This document shows positions 1 through 8,106 of a DNA stretch of 64,000 bases, one piece after another. The translations under genes and the position numbers were made by a program. This DNA comes from Nocardioides agariphilus (GTDB taxonomy: Bacteria; Actinomycetota; Actinomycetes; Propionibacteriales; Nocardioidaceae). Under the pieces are notes generated by a model that did not search any database, was not told the origin of the DNA, and was given only the letters and a program-made list of their open reading frames with translations. The first letter of the stretch is position 1. Each line of letters begins with the position of its first letter. The DNA lies in contig NZ_JADKPO010000006.1 in NCBI RefSeq assembly GCF_015352445.1, positions 1 through 64,000 on the forward strand. Reading direction: 5' to 3'.

Positions 1-22
1 AGGGGACGCCTTCAGCTCACCG

Positions 23-233
23 GGTTTCGAGACAGGCGCTAGCGCGCCTTCCTCAACCGGCGAGTGGGTTGCTGCGCCTTCCTCAACCGGCGAGTGGGTT
101 GCTGCGCCTTCCTCAACCGGCGAGTGGGTTGCTGGTTGAGGAGGTTGCGCTAGCAACCGTCTCGAAACCATCGGTAGGGGATGCATTCAGCTCACCGGGT
201 TTCGAGACAGGCGCTAGCGCGCATTCCTCAACC
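23..233. repeat. cluster of three 36-bp palindromic repeat units
   Basis: A 36-base unit beginning GGTTTCGAGAC and ending CCTCAACC occurs at 23-58 and 198-233 in direct orientation and at 134-169 in inverted orientation. Each unit is itself imperfectly palindromic around GCGCTAGCGC. About 20 bases upstream of each direct copy (TCAGCTCACCG) are also repeated. This looks like a REP-type extragenic element, consistent with interspersed elements common in Nocardioides-like genomes (from memory, not checked). Confidence 0.8.
44..133. repeat. three perfect tandem copies of a 30-bp unit
   Basis: The 30-base unit that starts GCGCCTTCCTCAACC and ends GTGGGTTGCT is present three times without any mismatch at 44-73, 74-103 and 104-133. 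The first half of the unit is the end of the 36-bp palindromic element, so the array looks like a local slippage expansion of that element. There are no spacers, so it is not a CRISPR array. Confidence 0.9.
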
Positions 234-259
234 AGCGGGCACCGCAACCCAAGCAAGTC

Positions 260-652
260 TCAGAGCACAGCGCCGTCGTCGTACGGGTCGCGCGGGCCGC
301 GCGGCATGTTGGCCACGAGGTAGCCGAAGCCGCCGAGGAAGGCGATCACCAGCGCCCAGGCCGCCAGCGACGGGATCGAGATCCGGAGCAGGGCGGCGAT
401 GAGCAGCAACACCGGGGAGACCAGGACGCCGATCCAGGCCGCCAGGCGGTCCTTGGGTACGCGAGGCAGTGGTGGTGGCGGCGGCGGAACGTACCGCTCC
501 TCCGCTCCGGGTCGCTCCTCGAGCTCGGGCTGCTCCGGCAGCTCGGGTGCGACCGGCTCGACGACGGGAGCGGGCTCTTCCGGCTGCAGCACCGGCTCGC
601 CGTAGTTGGCGACGATCTCCCGCCAGGTGGTGTCGTCGTCGGGGCGATTCAC
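260..652 (-). CDS. small proline-rich two-helix membrane protein
   Basis: 130-aa protein of unknown function, starting with GTG. The first half is acidic and proline-rich (a PVVEPVAPELP-type run, then seven prolines near residue 60). Two hydrophobic segments follow at about residues 69-88 and 93-114, so it is probably anchored in the membrane with a long N-terminal tail. It lies 4 bases after the stop of the hydrolase gene on the same strand and may be cotranscribed with it. TACGGT sits 6 bases before the start, so it could also have its own leaderless promoter. No catalytic motif is visible. Confidence 0.75.
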   Translation of the reverse strand: MNRPDDDTTWREIVANYGEPVLQPEEPAPVVEPVAPELPEQPELEERPGAEERYVPPPPPPLPRVPKDRLAAWIGVLVSPVLLLIAALLRISIPSLAAWALVIAFLGGFGYLVANMPRGPRDPYDDGAVL

Positions 653-656
653 ACGC

Positions 657-1466
657 CTACCGTACGTCGGCCGCGGGTGCGGTGACGCGGGCCACGAAGG
701 CTGCTGACTCCTCGAAGATCGTCTCGGCGTCGTTGTCGAGAGTGGCCACGTGGTAGCTGTTCTCGAGGACCCGCTCGGTCACGTCCCGGCTGGAGACACG
801 GCCGGTGATGATCGGCACCGACGAGGAGTCGACGACGTGGTCGTCGGCCGAGCGGAAGATCAGCAGCGGCTGGGTGATGCGCGGCAGGTCCGCGATCAGC
901 GGCTTCCACTGCTGGACGAACGTATGCAGGGCCTTCAGCGGTGTCTTCGGGTAGGGATACTCGTTGCCGCCTGGCTTCTTGATGTCGTTGCCGATCGCGG
1001 GGAAGCCGCCGACGACGTGCTTGAGGAGGGGCAGCGCCAGCAGGTCCTTGCGGCGGCTCGCCAGGGCGGGGTTGACCACGACCACGCCCGCGACCTGGTC
1101 GCCGCGGTCGGCGGCCAGGCGCAGTGCCACCGCACCACCCATGGAGAGCCCGCCCACGACCACGCTGTCGACCTCGGCGCTGAGCTTGTCGAAGACCTCG
1201 GTGATCCTGCCGTACCAGTCGGCCCAGGTGGTCTTGTTGGCGTCCTCCCAGGTGGTGCCGTGACCGGGAAGCAGGGGCACCTCGACGGCGTACCCCTGGT
1301 CGGCGAGGTGGCGACCCCATGGCGTCATGGAGGTCGGGTTGCCGGTGATGCCGTGACTGAGCAGGACGCCGACGCGTCGGCCTCCGGTGAGCTCGGGACG
1401 GGCTGGGGTGGACAGGGTCTCCCTGGCCACCGGGGGGAGAGGAGTGGACGGCGCCATGGCCCGCAT
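657..1466 (-). CDS. alpha/beta hydrolase (carboxylesterase or monoacylglycerol lipase-like)
   Basis: 269-aa alpha/beta-hydrolase. The nucleophile elbow GLSMGG puts the catalytic Ser at 108. The acid is one of the two Asp in RSADDHVV (208-209) and the His is in NSYHVATLDND (239). An oxyanion-type LSHGITGNP lies at 36-44. The size and motif order match Est30-like carboxylesterases and bacterial monoacylglycerol lipases, which cut short acyl esters in the cytosol. An in-frame ATG at codon 4 is an alternative start. It is divergent from the acyltransferase gene, and the two together could act in membrane-lipid turnover (inference). Confidence 0.9.
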   Translation of the reverse strand: MRAMAPSTPLPPVARETLSTPARPELTGGRRVGVLLSHGITGNPTSMTPWGRHLADQGYAVEVPLLPGHGTTWEDANKTTWADWYGRITEVFDKLSAEVDSVVVGGLSMGGAVALRLAADRGDQVAGVVVVNPALASRRKDLLALPLLKHVVGGFPAIGNDIKKPGGNEYPYPKTPLKALHTFVQQWKPLIADLPRITQPLLIFRSADDHVVDSSSVPIITGRVSSRDVTERVLENSYHVATLDNDAETIFEESAAFVARVTAPAADVR

Positions 1467-1503
1467 TGTGCACCAACGGGGCTACTCTGATCCGCGACAG
1501 CGG

Positions 1504-2310
1504 GTGAGGACGGAGGCGGCGGGCTTGTTCTACTGGTTCCTCAAGTGGATCGCGATCGGGCCGGTGTTGCGACTTCTCTTCCGGCCGGTCGTCGAGGGAG
1601 CCGACAACGTCCCCGACGAAGGTCCCGCGATCCTGGCGAGCAACCACCTGTCCTACTCCGACTGGATGTTCATGCCGCTGACCCTGTCGCGCCGCGTGAC
1701 CTTCGTGGCCAAGGCCGAGTACTTCACCTCGCCGGGCATCAAGGGCTGGTTCCAGAAGAAGTTCTTCTCCGGCGCCGGTCAGGTGCCGATCGACCGGGCG
1801 TCGGGCTCGGCAGCCGAGGGGGCGCTGTCATCGGCCCGCGCGATCCTGGAGGAGGGTGACCTCTTCGGCATCTACCCGGAGGGCACGCGCTCGCACGACG
1901 GTCGTCTCTACCGCGGCAAGACGGGAGTCGCGCGCCTGGCCCTCGAGACCCAGGTGCCCGTTATCCCCGTTGCCGTGGTCGGCACCAACGTCGTGGCGCC
2001 TCCTGGCAAGAAGTTCGGCCGGTTCACCCGGCCGCTGGTCAGGTTCGGCGAGCCGCTCGACTTCAGCCGCTACGAAGGCATGGAGAACGACCGCTACATC
2101 CTGCGCTCGGTCACCGACGAGATCATGTACGAGATCATGCGGCTGTCCGGCCAGGAGTACGTCGACCTCTACGCCAGCAAGGCCAAGGAGCTCGCCGCCA
2201 AGGCCAGGAAGGAAGCCGCCGAGCTGCCCGTCCCCGAGTCGGGCCCGGACGAGGACGCCAGCTCCGCCGGGCGGACCGAGCCGAAGCCCGAGCAGAAGAA
2301 GGCATCCTGA
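1504..2310 (+). CDS. plsC: 1-acyl-sn-glycerol-3-phosphate acyltransferase
   Basis: PlsC-family lysophospholipid acyltransferase, which makes phosphatidic acid at the inner face of the membrane. The HxxxxD motif (NHLSYSD) and the phosphate-binding block IYPEGTRS are both intact. The tail after about residue 220 is Lys/Glu/Ala-rich and low in complexity. The open frame extends upstream to 1387, but that would run into the divergent hydrolase start. The GTG at 1504 or the TTG at 1525, just before the hydrophobic LFYWFLKW, fits the family better. The sensor kinase gene starts 20 bases downstream on the same strand. Confidence 0.9.
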   Translation: MRTEAAGLFYWFLKWIAIGPVLRLLFRPVVEGADNVPDEGPAILASNHLSYSDWMFMPLTLSRRVTFVAKAEYFTSPGIKGWFQKKFFSGAGQVPIDRASGSAAEGALSSARAILEEGDLFGIYPEGTRSHDGRLYRGKTGVARLALETQVPVIPVAVVGTNVVAPPGKKFGRFTRPLVRFGEPLDFSRYEGMENDRYILRSVTDEIMYEIMRLSGQEYVDLYASKAKELAAKARKEAAELPVPESGPDEDASSAGRTEPKPEQKKAS

Positions 2311-2330
2311 CCGGACTCGGGGCTCGACTC

Positions 2331-3482
2331 GTGTCAGGCCCCCGCTTCGCGGCGTACGACGACCCCGCGGCGCGATCGGTGCAGGACCGGTTGTTTCGGG
2401 CGCTGGCGTTCTTGCGGGTGGTGCTGCTGGCCAACACGGTCGGCCTCAACGTGCTGCGTCGCGATAACTTCGAGCACCCGACTGCGGCGCTGCTGGTGGT
2501 GCTCGGGCTCGCCGCATGGACGGGCTTCGCGATCTGGGCCTACCGCGAGTGGGAGTCCCGCAAACCGCCGCTGCTGGTGGCCGACCTGGTCGTGGCGGTG
2601 CTCGGCCTGGTCGTGACCCCGTGGCTGAAGGGGCCCGACTTCAACGCGACGGTGGCGGGCTTCTGGGTGATGGGCGCGATGTTCGCGTGGGCCATCCGGT
2701 GGCGCGTCCTCGGTGGGTTCGTCGCGGCCGCGACCCTGTGCACCGTCGATCTGGCGATCCGCCAGACGTTCACGCAGAGCAACTACGGCAACCTGTTCCT
2801 GCTGATGATCGGCGGTCCGATCATCGGCTACGTCTGCGAGTCGCTGCAGCGTTCAGCGGTGGCCCTCAACTCCGCCGAGCGGCTCGCGGCCACCGAGGCC
2901 GAGCGGGCGCGACTGGCTCGCGCCGTCCACGACGGCGTCCTCCAGGTGCTCGCCCTGGTGCAGCGACGCGGCGGCGAGATCGGGGGCGACGCGGCCGAGC
3001 TCGGGCGCCTGGCCGGCGAGCAGGAGCAGCGACTGCGCTCGCTGATCCGCGCCCAGGACTCGTTGCGCCCGCCCGGCTTCGCCGATGGCGACGGTCGGGT
3101 CGACCTGGCCGTCGAGCTGGCGCGCTTCGAGGAGCACGGCTTCACCACCGTCTCCCTGCCCGGCACCCAGGTGCTGCTGCCGGCCCACACGGTCGACGAG
3201 CTGGTCGCTGCTGTGTCGGCCTGCCTCGACAACGTGCTCCTCCACGTGGGCCGCAGCGCCCGGGCTTGGGTGCTGTTGGAGGCCTTCCCCGACCGCGTGG
3301 TGGTCTCCGTGCGCGATGAGGGCCCCGGCATACCCGCAGGTCGGCTGGAGTCCGCTCAGGGCGAGGGACGACTCGGCGTCGTCGACTCGATCCGCGGCCG
3401 CATCACCGACCTCGGCGGCACCGCCGAGCTGAGCACCGGGTCCTACGGCACCGAGTGGGAGCTCACGGTTCCACGCGTCTGA
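2331..3482 (+). CDS. MacS-family membrane sensor histidine kinase
   Basis: 383-aa sensor kinase of the actinobacterial MacS type (N-terminal DUF5931-like membrane region, HisKA_3, HATPase_c). Five or six hydrophobic segments fill residues 20-170. The phospho-acceptor region ARLARAVHDG places the His at 200. The ATPase domain has the N box around CLDNVLLHVG and the G1 box VRDEGPGIPAG. It starts with GTG, 20 bases after plsC. Kinases of this family normally work with a NarL/FixJ regulator. None is adjacent here; the likely partner is the regulator at 10863-11549, beyond the glycan block. The signal it senses cannot be inferred. Confidence 0.9.
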   Translation: MSGPRFAAYDDPAARSVQDRLFRALAFLRVVLLANTVGLNVLRRDNFEHPTAALLVVLGLAAWTGFAIWAYREWESRKPPLLVADLVVAVLGLVVTPWLKGPDFNATVAGFWVMGAMFAWAIRWRVLGGFVAAATLCTVDLAIRQTFTQSNYGNLFLLMIGGPIIGYVCESLQRSAVALNSAERLAATEAERARLARAVHDGVLQVLALVQRRGGEIGGDAAELGRLAGEQEQRLRSLIRAQDSLRPPGFADGDGRVDLAVELARFEEHGFTTVSLPGTQVLLPAHTVDELVAAVSACLDNVLLHVGRSARAWVLLEAFPDRVVVSVRDEGPGIPAGRLESAQGEGRLGVVDSIRGRITDLGGTAELSTGSYGTEWELTVPRV

Positions 3483-3492
3483 TAGCCGATGC

Positions 3493-4857
3493 TCAGGAGT
3501 GAGACGCGAGTGCCTTCTCCATCGAGGCGCGCTCACCCTTGCGACGTTCGAGGATCCGCAGCCCGATCATTACGAAGCACATGATCCCAACCAGCATCAG
3601 TGGTCCCACCGGCCACGCCTCGCGGAGGGCGAAGTAGTAGAAGGCGTTGTCATGCCAGACCTGCTCAGCCGTCAGGAAGGGATCGAACAGCGCGCCGAAG
3701 GCCATTGCGAACACCTGAAGGGTCATCAGCGGCGCGACCCATTGACGCGCGGTGCTACCGAGGTGCCTGGTCGTCATCGCGTACGCCGGCGTGGCCGCCA
3801 TGACCAATTCGATCCCGTGTCGGTAGCCGTAGAAACTGTCACCCCCGACAGCGCGGGAGATCCAAGCTTGCAGCAACGTGTATGCCAGACCACCGAACAA
3901 CAGAGCTCGAGCCCAGTCGGGGATGTCCTTCCAGCCTCGAATGAGGGCAGGTGTCAAGAGGACCATGAGGGGAGACCACACAAGGATTCCTCGGTCAGGA
4001 GAAACGAACAGCTGTGCCTCGCTGGCCAGGCGCGCCCAGCCAGTCTGGGCGTTCGACAAGACATCCGAACCGTAGGACGCGAGCGGATTCCAGCTGCCAG
4101 TCCACCAGCGTGTCCAGAGGCACACCAGGGCCAGGAAGCTCCCGCTGACAGAGCCGACGACGAGCGTGATCCGCGGTGAACGGCGCCACCAGCCCAACAG
4201 GACGCCGAAGATCGCAACGATAAGGGCCGCGTGCAGCCGTCCCCAGAGAAGGACGCCGCCGAACAGACCAACCAGCCACCACCGCTGTCGGACTGCACCC
4301 CAGGCCATGCCTCCGATGCCGAGAACCGTCACAGTGTGAGGCCAGACCGCATCGGCAGCCACCGTCCAGATCGGGGTTCCTAGCGCAAGCAGGCCACATG
4401 CTGCTAGCGCCACAGATTCGCGCATGATCGTCCGCATCGCGAGGAACAGCATCAGGATGCCGAACGCGCATGCCAGGGCTGCAGTGATCGCGCCCGGAAC
4501 CACAGTCATCTCGCCGGCCTGAGCGATCCAGTACGCCGGCAAGGCAATGGCGATGGCGCCAGGAAAGCGCTTGACAACGGTGTGGCCGTTCGGCGCATCG
4601 TGCATCACCCAGGTGGACTCCTCGGGGTCACCTTGAAGCCCGGGCACCGTCCCACCATCAAGCCACGGGTCGCCGTCGTGCACGACGTGCCAGGAGGCAT
4701 AGTTCGCGGAGTAGTAGTCCCAGCTACCCCCTGACGTACGCGCGGTCAGGCCGAAAACGGCGAAGAGAGTCAGGAATAGGATCACAGGCAGGCGCCACTC
4801 ACCTCGGTCAACCTGGTGCTCAGCCGGGCGACGGATCAGCGGAGTCTGGTCGTGCAC
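3493..4857 (-). CDS. polytopic membrane protein, probable GT-C glycosyltransferase
   Basis: 454-aa protein with about eleven hydrophobic helices and one long first extracytoplasmic loop (residues about 40-100) rich in Asp and Trp (SWDYYSANYASW, HDGDPWLDGG). This layout is typical of GT-C enzymes, which use polyprenyl-phosphate sugars outside the membrane. Exact substrate unknown. It starts with GTG behind a good GGAGG at 9 bases. It ends 10 bases from the end of the sensor kinase gene (convergent) and is divergent from the GtrB-like gene, which could make its lipid-linked donor. Third codon positions contain more A/T than in the flanking genes. Confidence 0.7.
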   Translation of the reverse strand: MHDQTPLIRRPAEHQVDRGEWRLPVILFLTLFAVFGLTARTSGGSWDYYSANYASWHVVHDGDPWLDGGTVPGLQGDPEESTWVMHDAPNGHTVVKRFPGAIAIALPAYWIAQAGEMTVVPGAITAALACAFGILMLFLAMRTIMRESVALAACGLLALGTPIWTVAADAVWPHTVTVLGIGGMAWGAVRQRWWLVGLFGGVLLWGRLHAALIVAIFGVLLGWWRRSPRITLVVGSVSGSFLALVCLWTRWWTGSWNPLASYGSDVLSNAQTGWARLASEAQLFVSPDRGILVWSPLMVLLTPALIRGWKDIPDWARALLFGGLAYTLLQAWISRAVGGDSFYGYRHGIELVMAATPAYAMTTRHLGSTARQWVAPLMTLQVFAMAFGALFDPFLTAEQVWHDNAFYYFALREAWPVGPLMLVGIMCFVMIGLRILERRKGERASMEKALASHS

Positions 4858-5011
4858 AATCGCTATCCTCCGCCACAGCGGACTCTTCGATCGGACTTCG
4901 GCCGAATTCGGCTAGGCAGACTCTTTACCAAACTCGTCCGCGCCCACCGCTATCACAACTACGCTGCGCAGAGGCCGTGCGGTGCGCCCGGCCGCCGTCC
5001 CTGGGAGTGTC

Positions 5012-6007
5012 ATGAAGCTCGTGGTGCAAGTGCCGTGCCTGAACGAGGAGGAGACTCTCCCATGGGTGCTGCAGTCCATCCCGCGCTCGATCGAGGGTGT
5101 CGACGAGATCGTCATCGTGGTCATCGACGACGGATCTACGGACAGCACGGTTGAGGTTGCGCGGTCTCTGGGAGTCACCCACTTCGTGAAGCATGCGCGC
5201 AACCAGGGCCTGGCTCGTTCGTTCCAGGACGGGGTCAACTACGCGCTAGAACTCGGCGCCGACATCGTCGTTAACACCGACGGCGACAACCAGTACCCGC
5301 AAGAGCGCATACCCGACCTCGTCCGTCCTATCGTCGAGGGACGCGCCGACATTGTCATCGCCGACCGTCAGGTCCATCTGGTCGAGCACTTCTCCCCTGC
5401 GAAGAAGATGCTCCAGCGATTGGGCAGCAGAGTTGTCAATCGCGCCGCAGGCACCGACCTACGAGACGCTGCCAGCGGATTCCGCGCATACTCGCGCGGG
5501 AGCCTGATGCGGCTGAACGTGGTGACGCGCTTCAGCTACTGCATGGAGTCGATCATCCAGGCGGGAAACAAGCGACTCCAGATCGAGTCCGTCGCAGTCG
5601 AGACCAACCCGAAGACCCGTGAGTCGCGGCTGTTCAAGTCGACTTGGCAGCACGTCGTGAAGTCCTCGGCGGCGATCGTGCGCGCGTACATCATGTACAA
5701 GCCCTACGTCATTTTTGGCTGGATCTCCTCGGTACTGGCGGTGCTAGGGCTTGTTCCATTCGTCCGCTATGCCGTGCTAGTCACTATCGGCAAGGGCGGC
5801 GGTCACCTCCAGTCCCTGATTCTCGGGGCCGTGCTGTTGATCTTGTCCTTCCTCGGCGTGATGCTCGGGATCCTTTCCGACCTGATCCGAACCAACAGGA
5901 TCCTCATCGAGGACAACCTCGAGCACACAAAGCGGGCCCGCTACGACGTGCTGGGTCAAGGCGATCGCGACGCCAAGGACCGGCGTATGCGTGTAGTCGG
6001 CTCCTAG
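5012..6007 (+). CDS. GtrB/DPM1-like family 2 glycosyltransferase with two C-terminal helices
   Basis: 331-aa GT2 enzyme likely to transfer a sugar from a nucleotide donor to polyprenyl phosphate. Seen: VPCLNEEE at the N-terminus, DDGSTD, the DxD-type TDGDNQ near residue 90, and two hydrophobic segments at about 225-250 and 265-290, as in GtrB-type polyprenyl-phosphate glucosyl- or mannosyltransferases. The ATG at 5012 has GGGAG before it and begins exactly at the family start MKLVVQVPCLNEE; the open frame continues 10 codons upstream. First gene of a four-gene run (5012-9042) with lower GC than its surroundings. Confidence 0.85.
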   Translation: MKLVVQVPCLNEEETLPWVLQSIPRSIEGVDEIVIVVIDDGSTDSTVEVARSLGVTHFVKHARNQGLARSFQDGVNYALELGADIVVNTDGDNQYPQERIPDLVRPIVEGRADIVIADRQVHLVEHFSPAKKMLQRLGSRVVNRAAGTDLRDAASGFRAYSRGSLMRLNVVTRFSYCMESIIQAGNKRLQIESVAVETNPKTRESRLFKSTWQHVVKSSAAIVRAYIMYKPYVIFGWISSVLAVLGLVPFVRYAVLVTIGKGGGHLQSLILGAVLLILSFLGVMLGILSDLIRTNRILIEDNLEHTKRARYDVLGQGDRDAKDRRMRVVGS

Positions 6008-6035
6008 CTGCGCACGCGATCGGAGATCGTGACGG

Positions 6036-7268
6036 ATGGGCGCAACGTCCGCGAGGGCTGAGGTGCCAGGGCGCAGGGTCCTGCACGTGACCAGCAACTA
6101 CCCGCGATGGCCTGGAGACTCGACGACGCCGTTCGTCCATGACCTCGCAGTCGGGCTGGTCGAACGCGGGTGGGACATCACGGTTGTAGCGCCGCACTTC
6201 CCTGGGGCGGCCGGAAGCGAGGTGATGGACGGCGTGCGCGTGCATCGGTTCAGGTACCTGCTGCCCGAGTCCGCCCAGACGTTGTGCTATGGCGGCGGGG
6301 CGTTGGCCAACCTTCGGTCGAGCAGGACGGCCAAGTTCAAGCTACCGGCGCTGGTCGCTGCACAGTGGGCGTCGTTGGTCGGTCGTCTCGGTCGCCGAAC
6401 CGATCTTGTCCACGCACATTGGGTGCTGCCGCAGGGATTCGTCGCGTCTGCACGCATTTCCAGAGTGCCTCGACTGCTCACAGCGCACGGTAGCGATGTC
6501 ATGTCACTGCGCGGGCGACTGCTTGATGGCTTCTCTCGCTTTGCCGTGCGACACGCGGACGCCCTGACGGTGGGTAGCAGTGCCACTCTCCGAGCGGTTG
6601 CCTCATTGGGCGCGGATGCCGACAAGGTCGCCCTGATCCCGTTTGGCGTAGATCTGCGCCGCCAGCCTGATGACGCCCTCGTCGACCGTGTACGCAGTTC
6701 TCTGGTCCCGGACGGGGGGCCCCTGCTCGTCTTCCTAGGACGACTCGTCGAGGAAAAGGGCATCTTCGACGCCATCGAAGCGACGGCGATCGTGCATTCG
6801 TCAATGCCCAGCCTTCGACTGGCAGTGGTCGGTGCTGGACAGGACGAAGGGCGCGCCCGCGACCTGGCCCGCCAACTAGGCGTCGAGCACTGCACCATGT
6901 TTGCGGGCTGGGCGCAGCCGGCGGAAGTGCCGTCCTGGTTGGCTGCCGCCGACGTTGTGTTGGCTCCCAGTTGGCGGGAAGGGCAGGGCATCGTCATCCT
7001 CGAGGCAATGGCACAGGCCAGGCCAGTTGTGGCCACCCGTACAGGAGGTGTCCTGGACGCGATCCAGGATGGCGTCACTGGTCGCCTGACCGAGCCGGGT
7101 CGACCTAACGAGGTAGCTGGAGCGATTCGAGATTTGGTCGCCAACCCCGACCATGCGCGAGCCATGGGAGAGCGTGCTTCGCAAGTCGTCAGGAACCGCT
7201 TCGACTGGTGCCAGACGCTGGACGCGTTCGAGGACTTGTACCTACGCATGATTCGAAACCACCAATGA
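6036..7268 (+). CDS. family 4 (GT-B) glycosyltransferase
   Basis: 410-aa retaining GT4 glycosyltransferase. The N-terminal acceptor domain begins LHVTSNYPRWPGDSTTPFV, a start often seen in exopolysaccharide enzymes. The C-terminal nucleotide-sugar domain carries LVFLGRLVEEKG and the E-x7-E block EGQGIVILEAMA (about residues 320-331). It is predicted to work on the cytosolic face and add one sugar to a lipid-linked glycan. The last codon overlaps the next start (ATGA at 7265-7268), so translation is coupled. Donor and linkage cannot be read from the sequence. Confidence 0.88.
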   Translation: MGATSARAEVPGRRVLHVTSNYPRWPGDSTTPFVHDLAVGLVERGWDITVVAPHFPGAAGSEVMDGVRVHRFRYLLPESAQTLCYGGGALANLRSSRTAKFKLPALVAAQWASLVGRLGRRTDLVHAHWVLPQGFVASARISRVPRLLTAHGSDVMSLRGRLLDGFSRFAVRHADALTVGSSATLRAVASLGADADKVALIPFGVDLRRQPDDALVDRVRSSLVPDGGPLLVFLGRLVEEKGIFDAIEATAIVHSSMPSLRLAVVGAGQDEGRARDLARQLGVEHCTMFAGWAQPAEVPSWLAAADVVLAPSWREGQGIVILEAMAQARPVVATRTGGVLDAIQDGVTGRLTEPGRPNEVAGAIRDLVANPDHARAMGERASQVVRNRFDWCQTLDAFEDLYLRMIRNHQ

Positions 7269-8098
7269 GAAGCAGGGATGATGTGGCCGACAACGACGAG
7301 TTCGACCCTCGCGCCTATTGGGAGCGTCGGCTCGATGCCGACTGGAACCAGCAGGGCGTCGGCCACGCCAGCCTCGGCCAGAATCTGAACAAGTGGCAGT
7401 ACCGGTTGCGCCACGACCGATTTGCGCAGGTGGTCTCTAGCGTCGGCATCGAGCCATCGACATCACGAGTGCTTGACGTTGGCAGCGGCACCGGCGAGTA
7501 CATCCACGCCTGGAGGTCACTGGGTGCGGACGATGTGACTGGCATGGACCTTACGGATGCTGCCGTGACTCGACTCCGGGAGCGCTTTCCCGAGACGACC
7601 GTCGTCAGGCGAGACATCACTGAAGATGTAGATGACTTTCCGGCTGGCCAATTCGACGTGATCTCGTGCATGGATGTCCTGTTCCATGTGACCGACGACG
7701 ACAGATACGTGAGTGCACTTCGCAATATCGGCCGTCTGCTGAGACCCGGTGGCTTCTTCGTGTGGTCGGACCTCTTCTTGCATGGCCGCGAGAGCCGAGG
7801 CGGTCACATCGTCTGGCGAAGCCTCAAGAGGGCCGAAGACGCGGTCCGCGCCGCCGACATGGACGTTGTTCTGCGTGAGCCGCTGTTCTGGCTCTTGAAC
7901 GAACCGCGGGACACCAAGATCCCCGGCGCCTTGACGGCGTGGAAGGGCGGGATGTGGCTGGTATCGAGGAACGAGCGGGTTGCTGACTCTATCGGGCAAC
8001 GGTTGTGGCGGCTCGACGCGCGCCTCACGTCGCATCGCAGGGAAAGCCCTTCGACCGAGATCATGGTGTGTCGACGTCGTGAGGTCGAACAGGGTTGA
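7265..8098 (+). CDS. class I SAM-dependent methyltransferase
   Basis: 277-aa methyltransferase. Motif I is VLDVGSGTGEY, followed by the acidic residue in VTGMDLTDA, and motif IV is near FDVISCMDVLFHV. The C-terminal third has no recognised domain. The ATG at 7265 overlaps the stop of the GT4 gene by four bases, which fixes the start better than the GTG-type codons upstream. Sitting inside a glycan block, it probably methylates a sugar or a polyprenyl-linked intermediate (inference from position only). Confidence 0.8.
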   Translation: MRSRDDVADNDEFDPRAYWERRLDADWNQQGVGHASLGQNLNKWQYRLRHDRFAQVVSSVGIEPSTSRVLDVGSGTGEYIHAWRSLGADDVTGMDLTDAAVTRLRERFPETTVVRRDITEDVDDFPAGQFDVISCMDVLFHVTDDDRYVSALRNIGRLLRPGGFFVWSDLFLHGRESRGGHIVWRSLKRAEDAVRAADMDVVLREPLFWLLNEPRDTKIPGALTAWKGGMWLVSRNERVADSIGQRLWRLDARLTSHRRESPSTEIMVCRRREVEQG

Positions 8099-8106
8099 GG
8101 CAAGAG

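Noticed and set aside
44-133. Possible CRISPR array
   Set aside because: The 30-bp units are directly adjacent with no spacers, and no cas gene is present.
3474-3508. CGCGTCT/AGACGCG inverted repeat between the kinase and GT-C gene ends
   Set aside because: Only 7 bp with a 21-base loop and mostly within coding sequence; too weak to call a terminator.
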